From positions 23,078,719-23,142,718 of the forward strand of contig NC_034012.1 of NCBI RefSeq assembly GCF_000346465.2: 64,000 bases of DNA, read 5' to 3'. Below the pieces are notes generated by a model. It made no database searches. It was not told the origin of the DNA and saw nothing but the letters and a program-made list of their open reading frames with translations. Shown here piece after piece: positions 46,641-60,068 of this stretch; the first letter of the stretch is position 1; every line of letters starts with the position of its first letter. The position numbers and the translations under genes are program-made. The stretch comes from Prunus persica (Eukaryota > Streptophyta > Magnoliopsida > Rosales > Rosaceae).

Positions 46641-48879
46641 AAAAAAGACTATAATTTTAAAAACAACTTTGTCAATTTTCAGACGACGCTAGAACGACTG
46701 ACGAACCGTCGTGGTCTACATATTTAACCACGTAAATAAGAAGCTACCGTCGTCTTATTTAGTTAAGGTAGTTGTCTTCAAAGTTGGAAACTTTCCCTCT
46801 TTGTCTGTATATTTTATCGAACTTGGAAAGAAGTAAAATGATTTTGGCCAGAAAAAAGGTAAAAAGATTTTTCAAACAAAAAACGTATGAGCATGCAAAA
46901 CAGCAACCAAAATAGTGAAAATGAAAGCTTACCTTTTGCGTGCAATGAAAGCAAGAGGAAGACGATCGATGTTTAAGTTCAGAGACGACGAAGAAGACGA
47001 GAGGAAGACGATGAGATACTCTGACAGTGCTCTGACAAGGAAAAAAGTCTAAAAGTTTTCTCTGGGAGATTGAAATTTTAATCGGGTTTGGAAACAGTGC
47101 ATGTGTAAGTCAGGTAGACGAAAAGTTGCTTACATATAAAACCATTTCAAAAAAATAATACGGCGGTTACATATAACTACGACGTATAAATTACAAAATA
47201 CGACGGTACATTTAACTACGGACGTGGTAAATAAGTACGACAGTAGTGTTGTAGGTACCGTCGTAGTAAACTCAAAAATTAAAGTACATAAGTAATAACT
47301 CGCGTCATGGTAGATCATTTAACACGTCGGTTTTATTAATGTACCGACGTGGATTTCTGTAATATACGTCGGTCATACCGACGTTGATTTTACAATTTAA
47401 ACGGCGGTTTTTTTGTAAGGACCGCCGTTGGTTTTAAAAATTTATTCTATAAATTTGTCGCTTTCATTCATTTTCGGTTTACATGTAGGGTTCTAAGTTC
47501 TTCCTCTCTCAGAGACACTGTCTCTCACATCTCAAAGACAATAATTTGGATGTCTTTCTCAAAGAGAAATTGAGCTTACTCGCATCAAATCTATGTCCAC
47601 AAGAAGAAGCTTGTCAACTAGCCTTCTCACTTCCTTGATCAAGCCTGATAGGACACTTAGTGCTTCTGAATACTCCTTGCTTTCCATCAAAAGAGATGCA
47701 AGCCTGGCCTCCACTCGCTGTCGAAGGAAAGTTCGCTTCTCAGGGAAATCTGAAGATCAGATGTGCCTGATCCTCTGCTTGATTTTCTTGGCTAAGAAGA
47801 TCCGTTAGATTTGTGATAGCCTCTTCCTTTATCCGTAGAGCTTCAGAAGAAGAAGATGGGTTTCAAGAATGCGATAAAGAATAGAAATGGCTTCAGAATG
47901 CGATAAAGCATGAGCAATCGAATCAGTGCTTTGAACTATACTTTGAACTATACAAGTCAATGCTTTGAACTATACAAGTCCTGCAGAAAGATAAAGGACC
48001 AAACTGTTGAAGAAACTGAAACTGTTAAAGAAACCCTAAACTAACACGACGCAATATTTGTTTTGCGACGTGGAATCTTTTCATTTAACGTCGTTAGGTT
48101 TAATATAACCGACGTGGATTTGAATTTTTAAATTATGAATAGAAATTTTTTTCCCGTGACCTTTCAGTTTATTTTTCAATTACAGTGCGTTATAAATAGA
48201 GTTTTTTTTCTGGAGGAAATTTAAAATGAAGGAAATTAATGTTCTGGAATATGTAAAGTTTCTTTTTTGGATGACAGATTTCAATTCTTGTCATTAAGTA
48301 GATCTACCGACGTAGGATAAGAAAATAAAGGAAAAAATTGTTAACAAAAATTCTTATTAAGACGACGGTTTAAATTAAAGGTACGACGTATAAAATGAAT
48401 AAATACGACGTTAAATTTTATAGTACGATTTAAAGATAACGTCGTAGAACTATACGAGAATGACGTCGATATATTTATATTTTCCGTCGTTGTACATTAA
48501 TTTAATACGGCGATATTTTGTATTTTAAAGCCGTGGATTTGTTTGTAATTATACGGCGTCTTATACGAAAACCTCGTCGTGTTATTTTATGAGTAAAAAC
48601 GGCGGCTTTTATTGAAATCGTCGTCTTCACTTTCTACGTCGGTCGATTCATAACTTCTGCCGTTATTTGTTGGCTTTGATTTTACACTGCGAAAATCTGT
48701 TTCAAATAGACGTCGGTTTTTTAATTAGGTACGTCGTTGTTTTTGAACAGCCATTTGAATCTCCATTTTTTAGTTGTCTAAGGTGGTATTACACGACGGT
48801 GTTTTTAGAACCGTCGTCTTTTTAAAAACCACGACGGTTTTCACTTAGACCGTCGTTGTTTTCTGGTCGTCTTTTTCAC
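46641..48879. repeat. CACTA right subterminal region
   Basis: ACGACG/CGTCGT/GACGTGG motifs in both orientations from 46680 to 48870, interrupted by the captured RPN6 fragment (47551-47929). The last 100 bp hold facing pairs such as acgacggtgtttttagaacc-gtcgt. A probable 5' UTR exon of the Ulp1-fusion gene ends with a good donor (gcaaaag followed by gtaagc) near 46932. Confidence 0.8.
47551..47929 (-). pseudogene. RPN6: Captured fragment of 26S proteasome subunit RPN6 (PSMD11)
   Basis: Minus-strand translation in pieces gives TDSIAHALSHSEAISILYRILE, then after a frameshift PSSSSEALRIKEEAITNLTDLL, then after an internal deletion of roughly 50-60 residues EKRTFLRQRVEARLASLLME and KEYSEALSVLSGLIKEVRRL, VDKLLLVDIDL and SKLNFSLRK. 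These follow the N-terminal PCI/TPR part of plant RPN6, the lid subunit that links core and regulatory particle. Frameshifts, a stop and the deletion make it a pseudogene. It lies within the CACTA right end, so it was acquired by the transposon. Upstream sequence on the same strand holds a ctttctgcag acceptor-like site. Confidence 0.85.
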
Positions 48880-48893
48880 TTTTTGTAGTAGTG

Positions 48894-48896
48894 GTT
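48894..48896. repeat. CACTA target-site duplication, right copy
   Basis: gtt directly after the right CACTA end, matching 24740-24742. Confidence 0.9.
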
Positions 48897-49620
48897 GTTG
48901 TTCTAGCAACTGCAGCATATGTATCAAAATAATTTGTGCCTTCCTTTTGTGTAAAGCCTTTGGAAACCATAGCGATGGAGGCACGTTCAATTGAGGGGTT
49001 TGATGTTTGGAGCATCGTTTCCCCAATCAATTTCGTCTCTTTGTGTCCATGTAGCACTAATCGAGCACTTGTCCAGTTTCCATCAACGATCACACTGTTC
49101 CATCTTTTCATGTATAAATAGACTTTCCTTAGTGTCGATTAGAAGAACTACCACATTAGTTGCCTTTTCTATCTCTACCCTTCCTAACAAAATGGATTAC
49201 AACCCTACTGATTCTATCCCTTGAGAGAATGACCTATCAACCTTCTTTGGTACTCTGATGCAGAATGACCTATCAACCTGCTTGGAGGCAATTATTTCAA
49301 TGTGCAAAAAATTATATATCAAGATTGAATGTGATGAGTTTGGGGTTGGGAAAGAAGCTGCAAGGATGGAGTTTGAACTTAAGTGGATCTAGGATTAGAT
49401 TGGGATTGCAACATTAATTGAAAGTGATAGGGGCACGTCGTTTGAGGGGTTCGATGTATGAAGCATTGCTTCCCCAATCAAGTACTCTATCTCTTTGTGT
49501 TCACGTAGCACTGATCGTGCACTTGTCCAATTTCCATCAACAGTCACCTCGTTCTATCTTTTCATGTATAGATAGACTTTTGAACAGACGAACTCGTCAT
49601 CTTAATTTCCCACTTTTATT
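48897..49620 (-). pseudogene. Ty1/copia pol fragment (right piece), with internal duplication
   Basis: Minus strand, N-terminal side of the reverse transcriptase split by the CACTA element: MVSKGFTQKEGTNYFDTYAAVAR next to the insertion. Upstream sequence (VDGNWTSARLVLHGHKETKLIGE) occurs twice, about 48985-49125 and 49437-49578, as a diverged direct duplication with stops in the second copy. It is non-functional. Confidence 0.75.
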
Positions 49621-50056
49621 CTTTCGCGCTCGCACACTCATTAGTATGACTTTAATCAAAACTACGGAAAAATGCAACAGTAAACAACTTTGTAGTAAGA
49701 CAATTTAAATTAAGCGTGTCCCATTTGAGTTATTTCATTTATTATTATTATTTTTGTATTAGTAATCAATTTAAAATTAAAGAAAAATAAAATTTGTGTA
49801 ATTGTGTCCCATGAAAATGAGCTAATCTTTATTTAAAAGAAAATTTTCCCTTTAAAGAAATTGAAAGTACGGCCTCAAAAGAAATATCTCTGTAACTTTC
49901 CCAAGTCTGAGGGTTAAATTGAAAATATGCTAAACCCGAATTAACCAACTCCTCTTTAAAAAGGGTCCCAGCCCAAACGGAAAAGCTCATTCAGTTATTC
50001 ATTTCCCGCTCTCGCACACACTCAGAAGAAGAGCGAGCCAGAGAGAAAGAAAGAGG
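49621..50056 (+). promoter_or_regulatory. Upstream region of the peroxidase gene
   Basis: AT-rich, then a 5' leader with purine runs (gagccagagagaaagaaagag) just before the start codon. A weak TATA-like ctctttaaaaag lies at about 49952. No other site is recognised. Confidence 0.4.
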
Positions 50057-52472
<2,416 letters not shown>

Positions 52473-53028
52473 CTAGTTCTTACCTGACAGAATCCGACCG
52501 GAGGCCATGATGGAGATGGAAGAAAATTTCTGTTGAAATATTTGTTCCCTCTGGTTGTACAGTAGAGAAACTTTTAGCCATGTTAGACCACATTCATTCC
52601 TTTAGCCATCTTTATTAGTCATGTTCATTTGTGAATTGTTAGGACCTGCAGATATATAGCAGAAAGCAAAGAAAGTTTAACTACAGAATATTAATCCCCT
52701 TCCCGCCTATGTAGAGTTGAATTTTTCTGATTGTGAATAACTCAAGGACTAGTGTGATTGTTTTCTTTTTGCCATATACAAAATGGGATTTTCTTTTTTC
52801 TTTTTCTTTTTCAAAAATCCATGTCCATGTCCGAGACTTCTTAATGATGGAACTCAACTATGGAGGCATTATAATCAGAACAAAATAACTTAAAAAACAA
52901 AAAAACGAATCATTTTAATAACTCAAAATGATTAAGTTTGGTCATGTGGTTCCATAGGTTTAGCAAAATCAAATTGAATAATTCAAGGACCAGTGTGATT
53001 GTTTTCTTCTTGCCATACAAGATTAGAG

Positions 53029-53069
<41 letters not shown>
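52473..53069. other. 3' flank of the peroxidase gene and (TA)n tract
   Basis: 3' UTR and flank. The segment 52925-53040 recurs at 54898-55010 as part of the local duplication. It ends in a TA microsatellite (about 53033-53069) that borders a MITE. Confidence 0.6.
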
Positions 53070-53071
<2 letters not shown>

Positions 53072-53467
53072 AGTCCCCTTCTATTGAGGGATCCCTCAAA
53101 TAATTTTATTTGAGGGACGCCCTTTAGGGTACCCTACAATTTTTTTCTCAATGATCCAAACCATCTATTTTTTAGGTCTTCATTCATAGATCATCCTTAC
53201 AAAAAATTAGACAAATCGGAAACCGTTTCGACATCCAATTGTGTCTTACAAAATCAATGAACACGGTGCTTCAAGAAAATGCTAAAATTTCAATAACTTA
53301 ATTGAGTGGTCAAATGATATCGGATTCAAGTGATTTTTTGTAGAGATGATCTTTGAATGAGTATCTACAAAATAGACGGTTTGGATTAGTGAAATACAAT
53401 CCGGAGTGGGGCCTACAAGGAGTGTCCCTCAAATAAGCTTATTTGAGGGATCCCTCAATGGAAGCTC

Positions 53468-53471
<4 letters not shown>
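53070..53471. mobile_element. MITE with long TIRs, inserted in a TA microsatellite
   Basis: About 400 bp. Both ends contain cttcyattgagggatccctc followed by an inner palindromic caaataa-ttatttgagggac, in inverted orientation. The TA repeat continues on both sides (left end at 53069, right from about 53472), consistent with TA target preference (Tc1/mariner-like) or insertion into a TA tract. No coding capacity. Confidence 0.75.
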
Positions 53472-53502
<31 letters not shown>

Positions 53503-53700
53503 CTTCCTCTTCCCCAAGGTTCTGATAGTTTTTTTTTTCTTTCTTTTTATAAGAAAATTCCATGTCCAAGTTTTACCAGGAGAGGAAAGAGAGAGGAATA
53601 GAATTTCACAGCTGTTATACTACTTCATAGTTCTCTAAAAAAAAAAAATATTACTTTCATAGTTCTCTAAATTTTTTTAAAAAAAAGTTCTCTAATTAAA

Positions 53701-53965
53701 GGGTTATTTACTTAAATGGTCCTCAAACTTATACCCGATTTACATTTTGGTCCATCAACTAAATTAATCATGCACATGGTCCACAACTCAATTATTCGAT
53801 CCATTGGTCCTATTGTTACATTCTGTCAATGTTTTCGTCAAATGTAACAGTAGAACCAATGGACCGAATAATATAGACTTTATAAATCATTTGAACGAAT
53901 AATTTAGTTGAGGGACCAAAATATAACTCGAGTATAAATTTGAGGACCATTTGAGTAAATAACCC
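53701..53965. mobile_element. 265-bp MITE with near full-length TIRs
   Basis: Left end gggttatttacttaaatgg and right end, inverted, gggttatttactcaaatgg; the arms remain complementary for most of their length (cctcaaacttatac, ttttggtccatcaac), so the element can fold as a hairpin. The flanks read taaa on both sides, a possible target duplication. Confidence 0.72.
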
Positions 53966-55539
53966 TAAAAAACCAACTTCATACTAATCTCACCAAATCA
54001 CACCCAAAATATAAAAACCAATTTTCATTTTAAAAGTTATCAAACCAAACATGCATGGATATATCTAAATTATATAAAATGGATTATGATGGAAATTATC
54101 CAACCAAAAAAGAAAAAGAAAACCAGTTTTCATTATAAAAGTTATCAAACCAAACAGGTAGGATATGGTATGTATATCATCACCGGATAATTCAACAAAA
54201 TCAACTTCATTACGCATCTGTGTTTTCATTCTTTAATATCGAATACTTTTTGCCTTTTCTTTTTTCCAAATTTTTAGTTATTGAATATTAGAAATTATTT
54301 TTTGGGCCTAAAAGCTAGGAAGCAAAGAAGTCCAACTTAAGTTGTGCTTAAGTCGGTTTCCCAAGTCTATATAACTAGACAGAACCTTCAAACCTTTTCA
54401 TAAAAATAGAAAGAAAAAAAATCGTTGGAGCAGTTACATTCGAGACTTCTCACCCTAGTAACATAAGTCGATGTTCTTTGCAACACTTTCTTTTTCTTTG
54501 AGATCAAAGTTAGGAGAAGGAGTTGCACCGAATTTCGAGTTAAGTTACTTTCGGTGAATTTCAACTTCATTTCAACTTCCCTCGACAAGAAGCATAGTTA
54601 AGGTAAATATGCACAACAATACTGAGTGTTTCTTATTGCATGATTCACAACTCAATTTGATGTTGCTATTGGTTTCTATGAATCTTGAAACTCTGGGTTT
54701 TTCATTCTGATGTAACAGTTTCGTTTTTTTTTTTTTTTCCTGGTTCAAGTTGTTCTTTCCTGGTTTTCTAACGCTTCGGAATCTGAAAACTCTATCTGGG
54801 AATTTTAAGAAGCTACCCTGCGCTCATTTAGGTATATGATGCTTTTGACATGATATTTATGAGTTTTCTCAAATTGGTTTTGATTTCTTTGAGTCTGTCA
54901 AAATGATTAAGTTTGGTCTCGTGGTTCCATAGGTTAAGCAAAATCAAACTGAATAACTCAAGAACTACTGTGATTGTTTTCTTTTTGTCATACACGATTA
55001 GGGTTCATACATCATTTCTTCTTCCGCAAGGATTAATTTCTTATGGTTTTTATCTCACCAACACACCCAAAATATAAAAAATATATATGATTAAAAAAAA
55101 AAACCAGTTTTCATCTAAATGAAAATGGAACTTGAAAACAAAAATGGTGTACTAGCCATTTTTGAAAATGTAAATTATGTGTCAACCTTCCACTTTTATT
55201 CTTTTATTCTTTTTTTTTTTAAGTCGGATAAATACAACATTTAAATTCGATCAACAACAATCTTCTCATTTAAATTATCCAAACCAAAATATACAAAAAC
55301 CAGTTTTCATTTTAAAAGTTATCCAACCAAAAATATTATATTTTCTATTATTTTCATTATTTTAATATTCTCTTTTCCAATTTCTCTTTTTATTGAATAT
55401 TTTGAGTAGACATTGTTTAAGTTTCCGATTTTTTATCATACATTGCTTTTTAGGTATAACATAAACAAGATGGGGTGATGAGCTTTCATTTTAAGCTGTT
55501 TTCTTGCATCCAACTTCTCGTTTAGATAACTCACAACTT
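53966..55539. other. Intergenic with copied peroxidase intron and flank pieces
   Basis: 54645-54898 matches peroxidase intron 1 (about 50775-50965: tttgatgttgytattgg, gaatcttgaaactctggg, tctgggaat). 54898-55010 matches the 3' flank at 52925-53040. The order differs from the parent, so this is a rearranged duplicate. The rest is AT-rich with no coding signal. Confidence 0.7.
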
Positions 55540-56150
55540 ACAACTTAGTCTTGACATATTCTTCCCTTCTGATTTTTTTTTTTTGTTTTGTTTTTGTTTG
55601 TTTTGTTTCATATCTGAAGGAGGGCACAACATTGGGAAGATTGGATGTGAGTTCATTCAGTCTCGCCTTCACAACTTCAGGGGGACAGGGAAACCAGACC
55701 CAACTGTTTCTTCTAGTTTCTTCAATGAGATGAGAGTTTTCTGTGAAGACAATGGTAACAAGAACGTCTCCCATGGCATCCTCCACGGCAGCCCCCATGG
55801 AAGCATCCATAGCATCATCCCCAATGGCATCAAGGGGCATGAGTGAGAAGCCTGCGCGGAGGGGGATGTCATACTCTCAGCAACTGTCATCATCTGTATT
55901 GTCTGGGGCAGGCTTTGACACTCATTACTACCAGAGCTTGTTGAGAGGCAGAGGACTTCTCTTTGCTGATCAGCAATTGATGGCTAATGAGAGGACAGCC
56001 AGATTGGTGAGCTTATGCTTCAGACAATGGATCAACCTTCCGGATGGACTTTGCCCGGGCAATGATGAAGATGTCTAACCTTAATGTTCTCACTGGATCT
56101 CAAGGTCAGGTCCGATTGGAATGCACTCTGCCAGTCTCTAGCTAGCTACT
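55540..56150 (+). pseudogene. Peroxidase last-exon pseudogene copy
   Basis: Near-identical copy of the last exon of the peroxidase at 51916-52472 with its preceding poly-T acceptor region. It keeps GHNIGKIGCEFIQSRLHNF and, in a shifted frame, the Met/Ala-rich insertion and FDTHYYQSLL. A small deletion after the NGN codons and another in the ARLVRAYAS region break the frame, and the first three exons are absent. High identity suggests a recent duplication. Not expected to make an enzyme. Confidence 0.9.
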
Positions 56151-56612
56151 TCTTACCTGACAGAATCCGACCGGGGGCCATGATGGAGATGGAAGAAAAT
56201 TTCTGTTGAAATATTTATTCCCTTAGCCATCTTTAATAGTCATGTTCATTTGTGAATTGTTAGTATGTGCAGATATATAGCAGCAAGCAAAGCATTCCCC
56301 CCTTCCCAATGTAGAGTTGAATTTTTCTGATTGTAAATAACTCAAGGACTACTGTGATTGTTTTCTTTTCTTTTTCCCGTATACAAGATTAGGGTTCATA
56401 TATCATTTCATCTTCCGCAAGGATTTTATTTTATCATGGTTTCTTTCTTTTCTTTTTTCTGTACTAATGGATACACCAAGAGACCACTTACTTTATTAAA
56501 GTTGACTGACCGTTGACTTTCTTTGTTTTGTTTTTAAATAAATTGTAATTAAAGTTGAATTACAATTTTATCTAACAACAAAGACTCTTTATAATTTTTA
56601 TTTTTATTTTTT
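56151..56612. other. Intergenic, duplicated 3' flank
   Basis: The first about 250 bp repeat the peroxidase 3' flank (gagttgaatttttctgattg, tgtgaattgttag). The remainder is AT-rich; nothing else was recognised. Confidence 0.55.
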
Positions 56613-57957
56613 TAGAGAAATTTACATAAATACTACATGTCTAACTCTGTTAAACTTTCCATTAACTTTAAGGTCAATTCCTTCAATTCACTATAACTAA
56701 AAAACCTTAGGCCCGTTCGGTAACGTTTTCGGAGAATATTTTCTTAAAATATTTTCAAAGAATGAAAACAAGAAAACGAATTTGCATTTTCAGGAAATGA
56801 AAATGCGTCTGGTAGATTAATTAGAAAACATTTTTAGAAAACAAAAACAATGAAAATGTGTCTATTAGTACAATTTGAAATAATAATATGTGAGTTATTT
56901 TTATGAAAACGTTTCCCATAAGAATGAAAACAACTTTTTTTTTCTGTTTTCAACAAGTACACATGAACTTGTTTTCATATTTTGTTTTCAACAAGTACAC
57001 ATGAACTTGTTTTCATTTTATGAAAACATTCTCAGTGTTTTCTGTTGTTGGGCCACCGAACATGTTTTTGCCTCATTTTTGTTTTTTGAAAATGAAAACA
57101 ACCCCTTAAAACGTTACCGAATGGGCCCTTAACATTTTTTAAAACTAACAGAATTTATAATTAATAATTAATAATTTTTTTTTCTTTATGAAAAACCTAA
57201 CCTAAATCATCCCACGGTTTCTCCCATCCCATCCATCAACAATTTTCCCCCTTGCCTAGTAGACCCCTCCCCTACTCTCTACATACATCATGGCTTTTGG
57301 GGAGATGGATTTCATGGATCTTCAAACCTCTAAATTTCCTTTTTAATATTCATACAATGAAATTTCATTCAAAAGTCAAAACGGAAACACAAGAAAAACC
57401 ATACAATTAAGGGCAATATAGGATACAGAGAAGCACATCAAGCAAGCCTCCCAGTAAATCAAGCCACCACCAACATAATACCAAAAAAAGAAGCTTAATT
57501 GGTAGGGGCAAGGATTCCCCTGTCTAGATAGTACCATCAATAGTGAGAGAAGGGGCTGATTAACCCATTTAAGTAATGCACCCTCGAGTTGGCCTTCAAC
57601 TCTTCAACAAACTACACCAAATATTTTATAGATTCCGTGGAGAGAGATAGAGATATGAAGTAGGGTGTATGCAGAAGGTGGGGAGGCTACTGGGCAATGG
57701 GGAAGCATTTGTGTTGGAAGGGGTGTGGAACAATAATTAGGTTAGGTTTATTATTTAATTTTGTTAGTTTTAAAAATGTTAAGTCTTTTAGTTATTGTGA
57801 ACTGACAGAATCGTCCTTAAACTTAACGGAAAGTTTAGATATAGATGGTATATTGCAACTCTATAAAGTTCAAGTGGTTAATAATAAAAATTAAAAATTT
57901 AGATAGTAATGGTGCACATACCTAAAAGTTCAGATGATATTTATGTAAATTTTCCTA
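56613..57957. mobile_element. TIR element, about 1.35 kb, host of a nested MITE
   Basis: The left arm (56613-56706 plus 57132-57230) and right arm (about 57735-57957) are inverted copies: tagagaaatttacataaat against taggaaaatttacataaat, aactttccattaa, ataactaaaa, and ttaaaactaac followed by cctaacctaa. The left arm is interrupted by the MITE at 56710-57128. The core (57230-57735) has no credible ORF. Target duplication is unclear because the flanks are poly-T. Confidence 0.72.
56710..57128. mobile_element. Tourist/PIF-Harbinger-type MITE, 419 bp
   Basis: Ends ggcccgttcggtaacgtttt and, inverted, gggcccattcggtaacgttt, flanked by TTA on both sides (56707-56709, 57129-57131). The uninterrupted right arm of the host element carries a single TTA at the matching place, which acts as an internal empty-site control. 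The interior holds a direct repeat of caacaagtacacatgaactt (near 56952 and 56988). Confidence 0.85.
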
Positions 57958-58791
57958 TTTTTTATATTTCTAAATTGGATATAATTGGAAAATTAACCAA
58001 AGTTTGCTTTCCATTACACAATGTAGAGATGAGAGAAACGCATGCTAGTCTGAATACCTATTAGTATTACCAGTCAATGAAAGATTGGATTTCTTCAAAA
58101 TACAAACAAAAAGAAATTAAAAAAAAAACTTTAATTTTAATTACCAAATGCCAAAATCCACATATGGAGTCTCAACTTGTACATGTTACATGTATGACAC
58201 AATTTGTTTTTTTTTATTTTTTCGCTTTTGTTGTAGAAAGCTTGGGGAAACCTTCTCCTTCTAAGTTATGCGAATTTTTAATTTGTCCAGGGTGTATACC
58301 TTTTTTCCATTCACCCCCTCCTAAACTAAAGGCTTTTTTGTATGGGTAAATACAAGTCTAGATGACATGAGAACAGAAAACACAGCACAGTACTAGCTCT
58401 TGCATCTTTTCACAATGTTGGAAGAGGCTCAAGATCGAATCTCCCGTCTCCGTTTATAAATAAAAACTGTAATTAATATAACACAGCAGAAGATTAAGGA
58501 TTAGATAAGGAGAGCATCAATGTTGATTAGGAAACAAAACTTGCTAGTGCAAGCTTTAGCAGAGCAAGAACAAAGACACAAACATCATATTAGTACCTGG
58601 CCAGTGCCACCAAGGCTAATGGGCTGGACTGGCAAGATTTTTTGACTGCTGTTATCCTATGGTTCACGTTCAAACTGTTTTTCCAAAAAACTAACACCCA
58701 TCTCAATATCTAATAAAGTTCAACAGTCGAAAATGAAATCCAAATTTTCACAAATTCCTTCCTGCATATACATCATGATTGCTTTAACTTT
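57958..58791. other. Intergenic, 3' of SUMO-like gene
   Basis: AT-rich with several homopolymer runs. Open frames at 58077-58349 and nearby show no domain. The right part should contain the SUMO-like 3' UTR. Confidence 0.45.
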
Positions 58792-60068
58792 TTAAGCTCC
58801 ATCACCGGACACAAGGGCATCGATCAGATCACCATCTTCCATTCCAAGCTGCACAAAGTTAAGTCGCAACTAAGAATCAATGGACACATCATTGAAAACA
58901 GAAATATATAGTGCTTGACTTTAAACTCCACAAGAAGCATAACTTTTGTTCAAACTGGCCTTGATGCATCAAAGGGCATCAGCTAGTAAAGTAACAAACA
59001 TTTCACCAACAATTAAATTACAGCTTACGGTGATCTATCACGGATTCGATGCTAGTCGAACCTAAGCCCTATTGGATGTAACACAAAGCCAACAAGCTAT
59101 AAAGGGTAGTTTAGCTCTATACCAGTCATGATGCAAAATATAATCCCCACTTTGGAGAAATACAACAATAATCTACATTATCAACTACATGTAATCCACT
59201 ACTAATTGCACCGAGCTCTTTCGAGTTAAAACTGTATATGTAGAGATCCATTGAGCATTCTCCCACCCAAAAGGTGATTAAGTTGGAGATAATATTTAGT
59301 TTACGCTTAGACTTAGTAGTGCGTTCCTACAAGGCCCGTGCGTGATACAACTCTAGCAACAATGAAATTTATTTTCATGATTAACATTCTAAGTAACTTT
59401 TATGAACTTTTACCTGCTCAGGAGTTTTGTTCTTCTCGAGTCGGACGCTATCAAACGTGAATTCTATTGATTTGGGGTCAAGGGAACGATTTTTACAGAA
59501 TGCTTCCATGAGTTTTTGCAGTTTGGTGCTTCGTTTAACCCGGAAAAAAGTTTGAACTCCATCCTACACGTGGATCTCATCATAAAACAAATGAATCCCA
59601 TTAAACTACAGTGGATCTATTTATTCTAAGATGTGGCATAATAATTCAGTGATAATTTGGTGATATTCAACAGAGAAAACATGAAACTAAATCAGGTACG
59701 GCGAGAAACAGAAACTAATTTGGTGTTTCCTTTCCAGTACAGATTGGAACGGTGTTTTAGTCAATTTATAATCCAAATTTTGGCTAATGTTGAAATGTTT
59801 CTCGGAGAGAAAAAATATTTTCTCTATCTTATTAGTTCTTATATAAACCCATCAACCCCAAACTCCCAGTAACCCTAATGGAAACCCAATTTCTTCCTTT
59901 CATTTGGTTATAGGAAAAGGAAAATTTGAAAGAAAAAACTGAAAAAAGAAGGTTAAAATTTTTCAATTACACCACATGCAATGCAAGGAAAAGAGTGGGG
60001 GAGAATCAAACCTTGTTGAACTGAACTTTGAGACGCACAGTGTCTTCATCAGATCGACCTCCAGACAT
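58792..60068 (-). CDS. SUMO-like protein lacking C-terminal Gly-Gly
   Basis: Beta-grasp ubiquitin-like protein of the SUMO family. Three exons: 60068-60012, 59563-59414 and 58848-58792, 88 codons, all joining in phase 0. It starts MSGGRSDEDTVRLKVQ; the core reads VQTFFRVKRSTKLQKLMEAF, CKNRSLDPKSIEFTFDSVRL, TPEQLGMEDGDLIDALVSG, aligning along its length with SUMO1/2 (FFRIKRSTQLRKLM, TPDELEMEDGDEIDAM). It ends SGDGA and stop, so the Gly-Gly needed for maturation and conjugation is absent. The gene structure, with introns at the usual SUMO positions, argues for a real gene rather than a retrocopy. It may act non-covalently or as a SUMO variant. Subcellular site is expected to be nucleus/cytosol. 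Confidence 0.9.

Larger units (their letters stand above)
24743..48893 (-). mobile_element. CACTA (En/Spm) DNA transposon, 24.15 kb, composite
   Basis: Terminal inverted repeats CACTACTACAAAAA at 24743-24756 and 48880-48893, bounded by 3-bp duplications gtt. It encodes a TNP2 transposase (29700-26353) and a Transposase_24-Ulp1 protein (46060-42301), both on the minus strand, so the right end is the 5' end. Subterminal regions and introns are saturated with ACGACG/CGTCGT/GACGTGG motifs, often as facing pairs, as expected for binding sites of a TNPA-like protein. It carries a degraded RPN6 gene fragment near its right end. An Athila-like retrotransposon (31596-42136) is inserted between its two genes; without it the element would be about 13.6 kb. 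A 100-N gap lies at 30302-30401. Both genes look intact, so it may have been autonomous. Confidence 0.95.

Noticed and set aside
47593..47808. Plus-strand 71-codon protein near the CACTA right end
   Set aside because: It is the antisense of the captured RPN6 fragment, which explains the sequence much better.
55540..56150. Second functional peroxidase gene
   Set aside because: Only the last exon is present and the frame is broken by small deletions.
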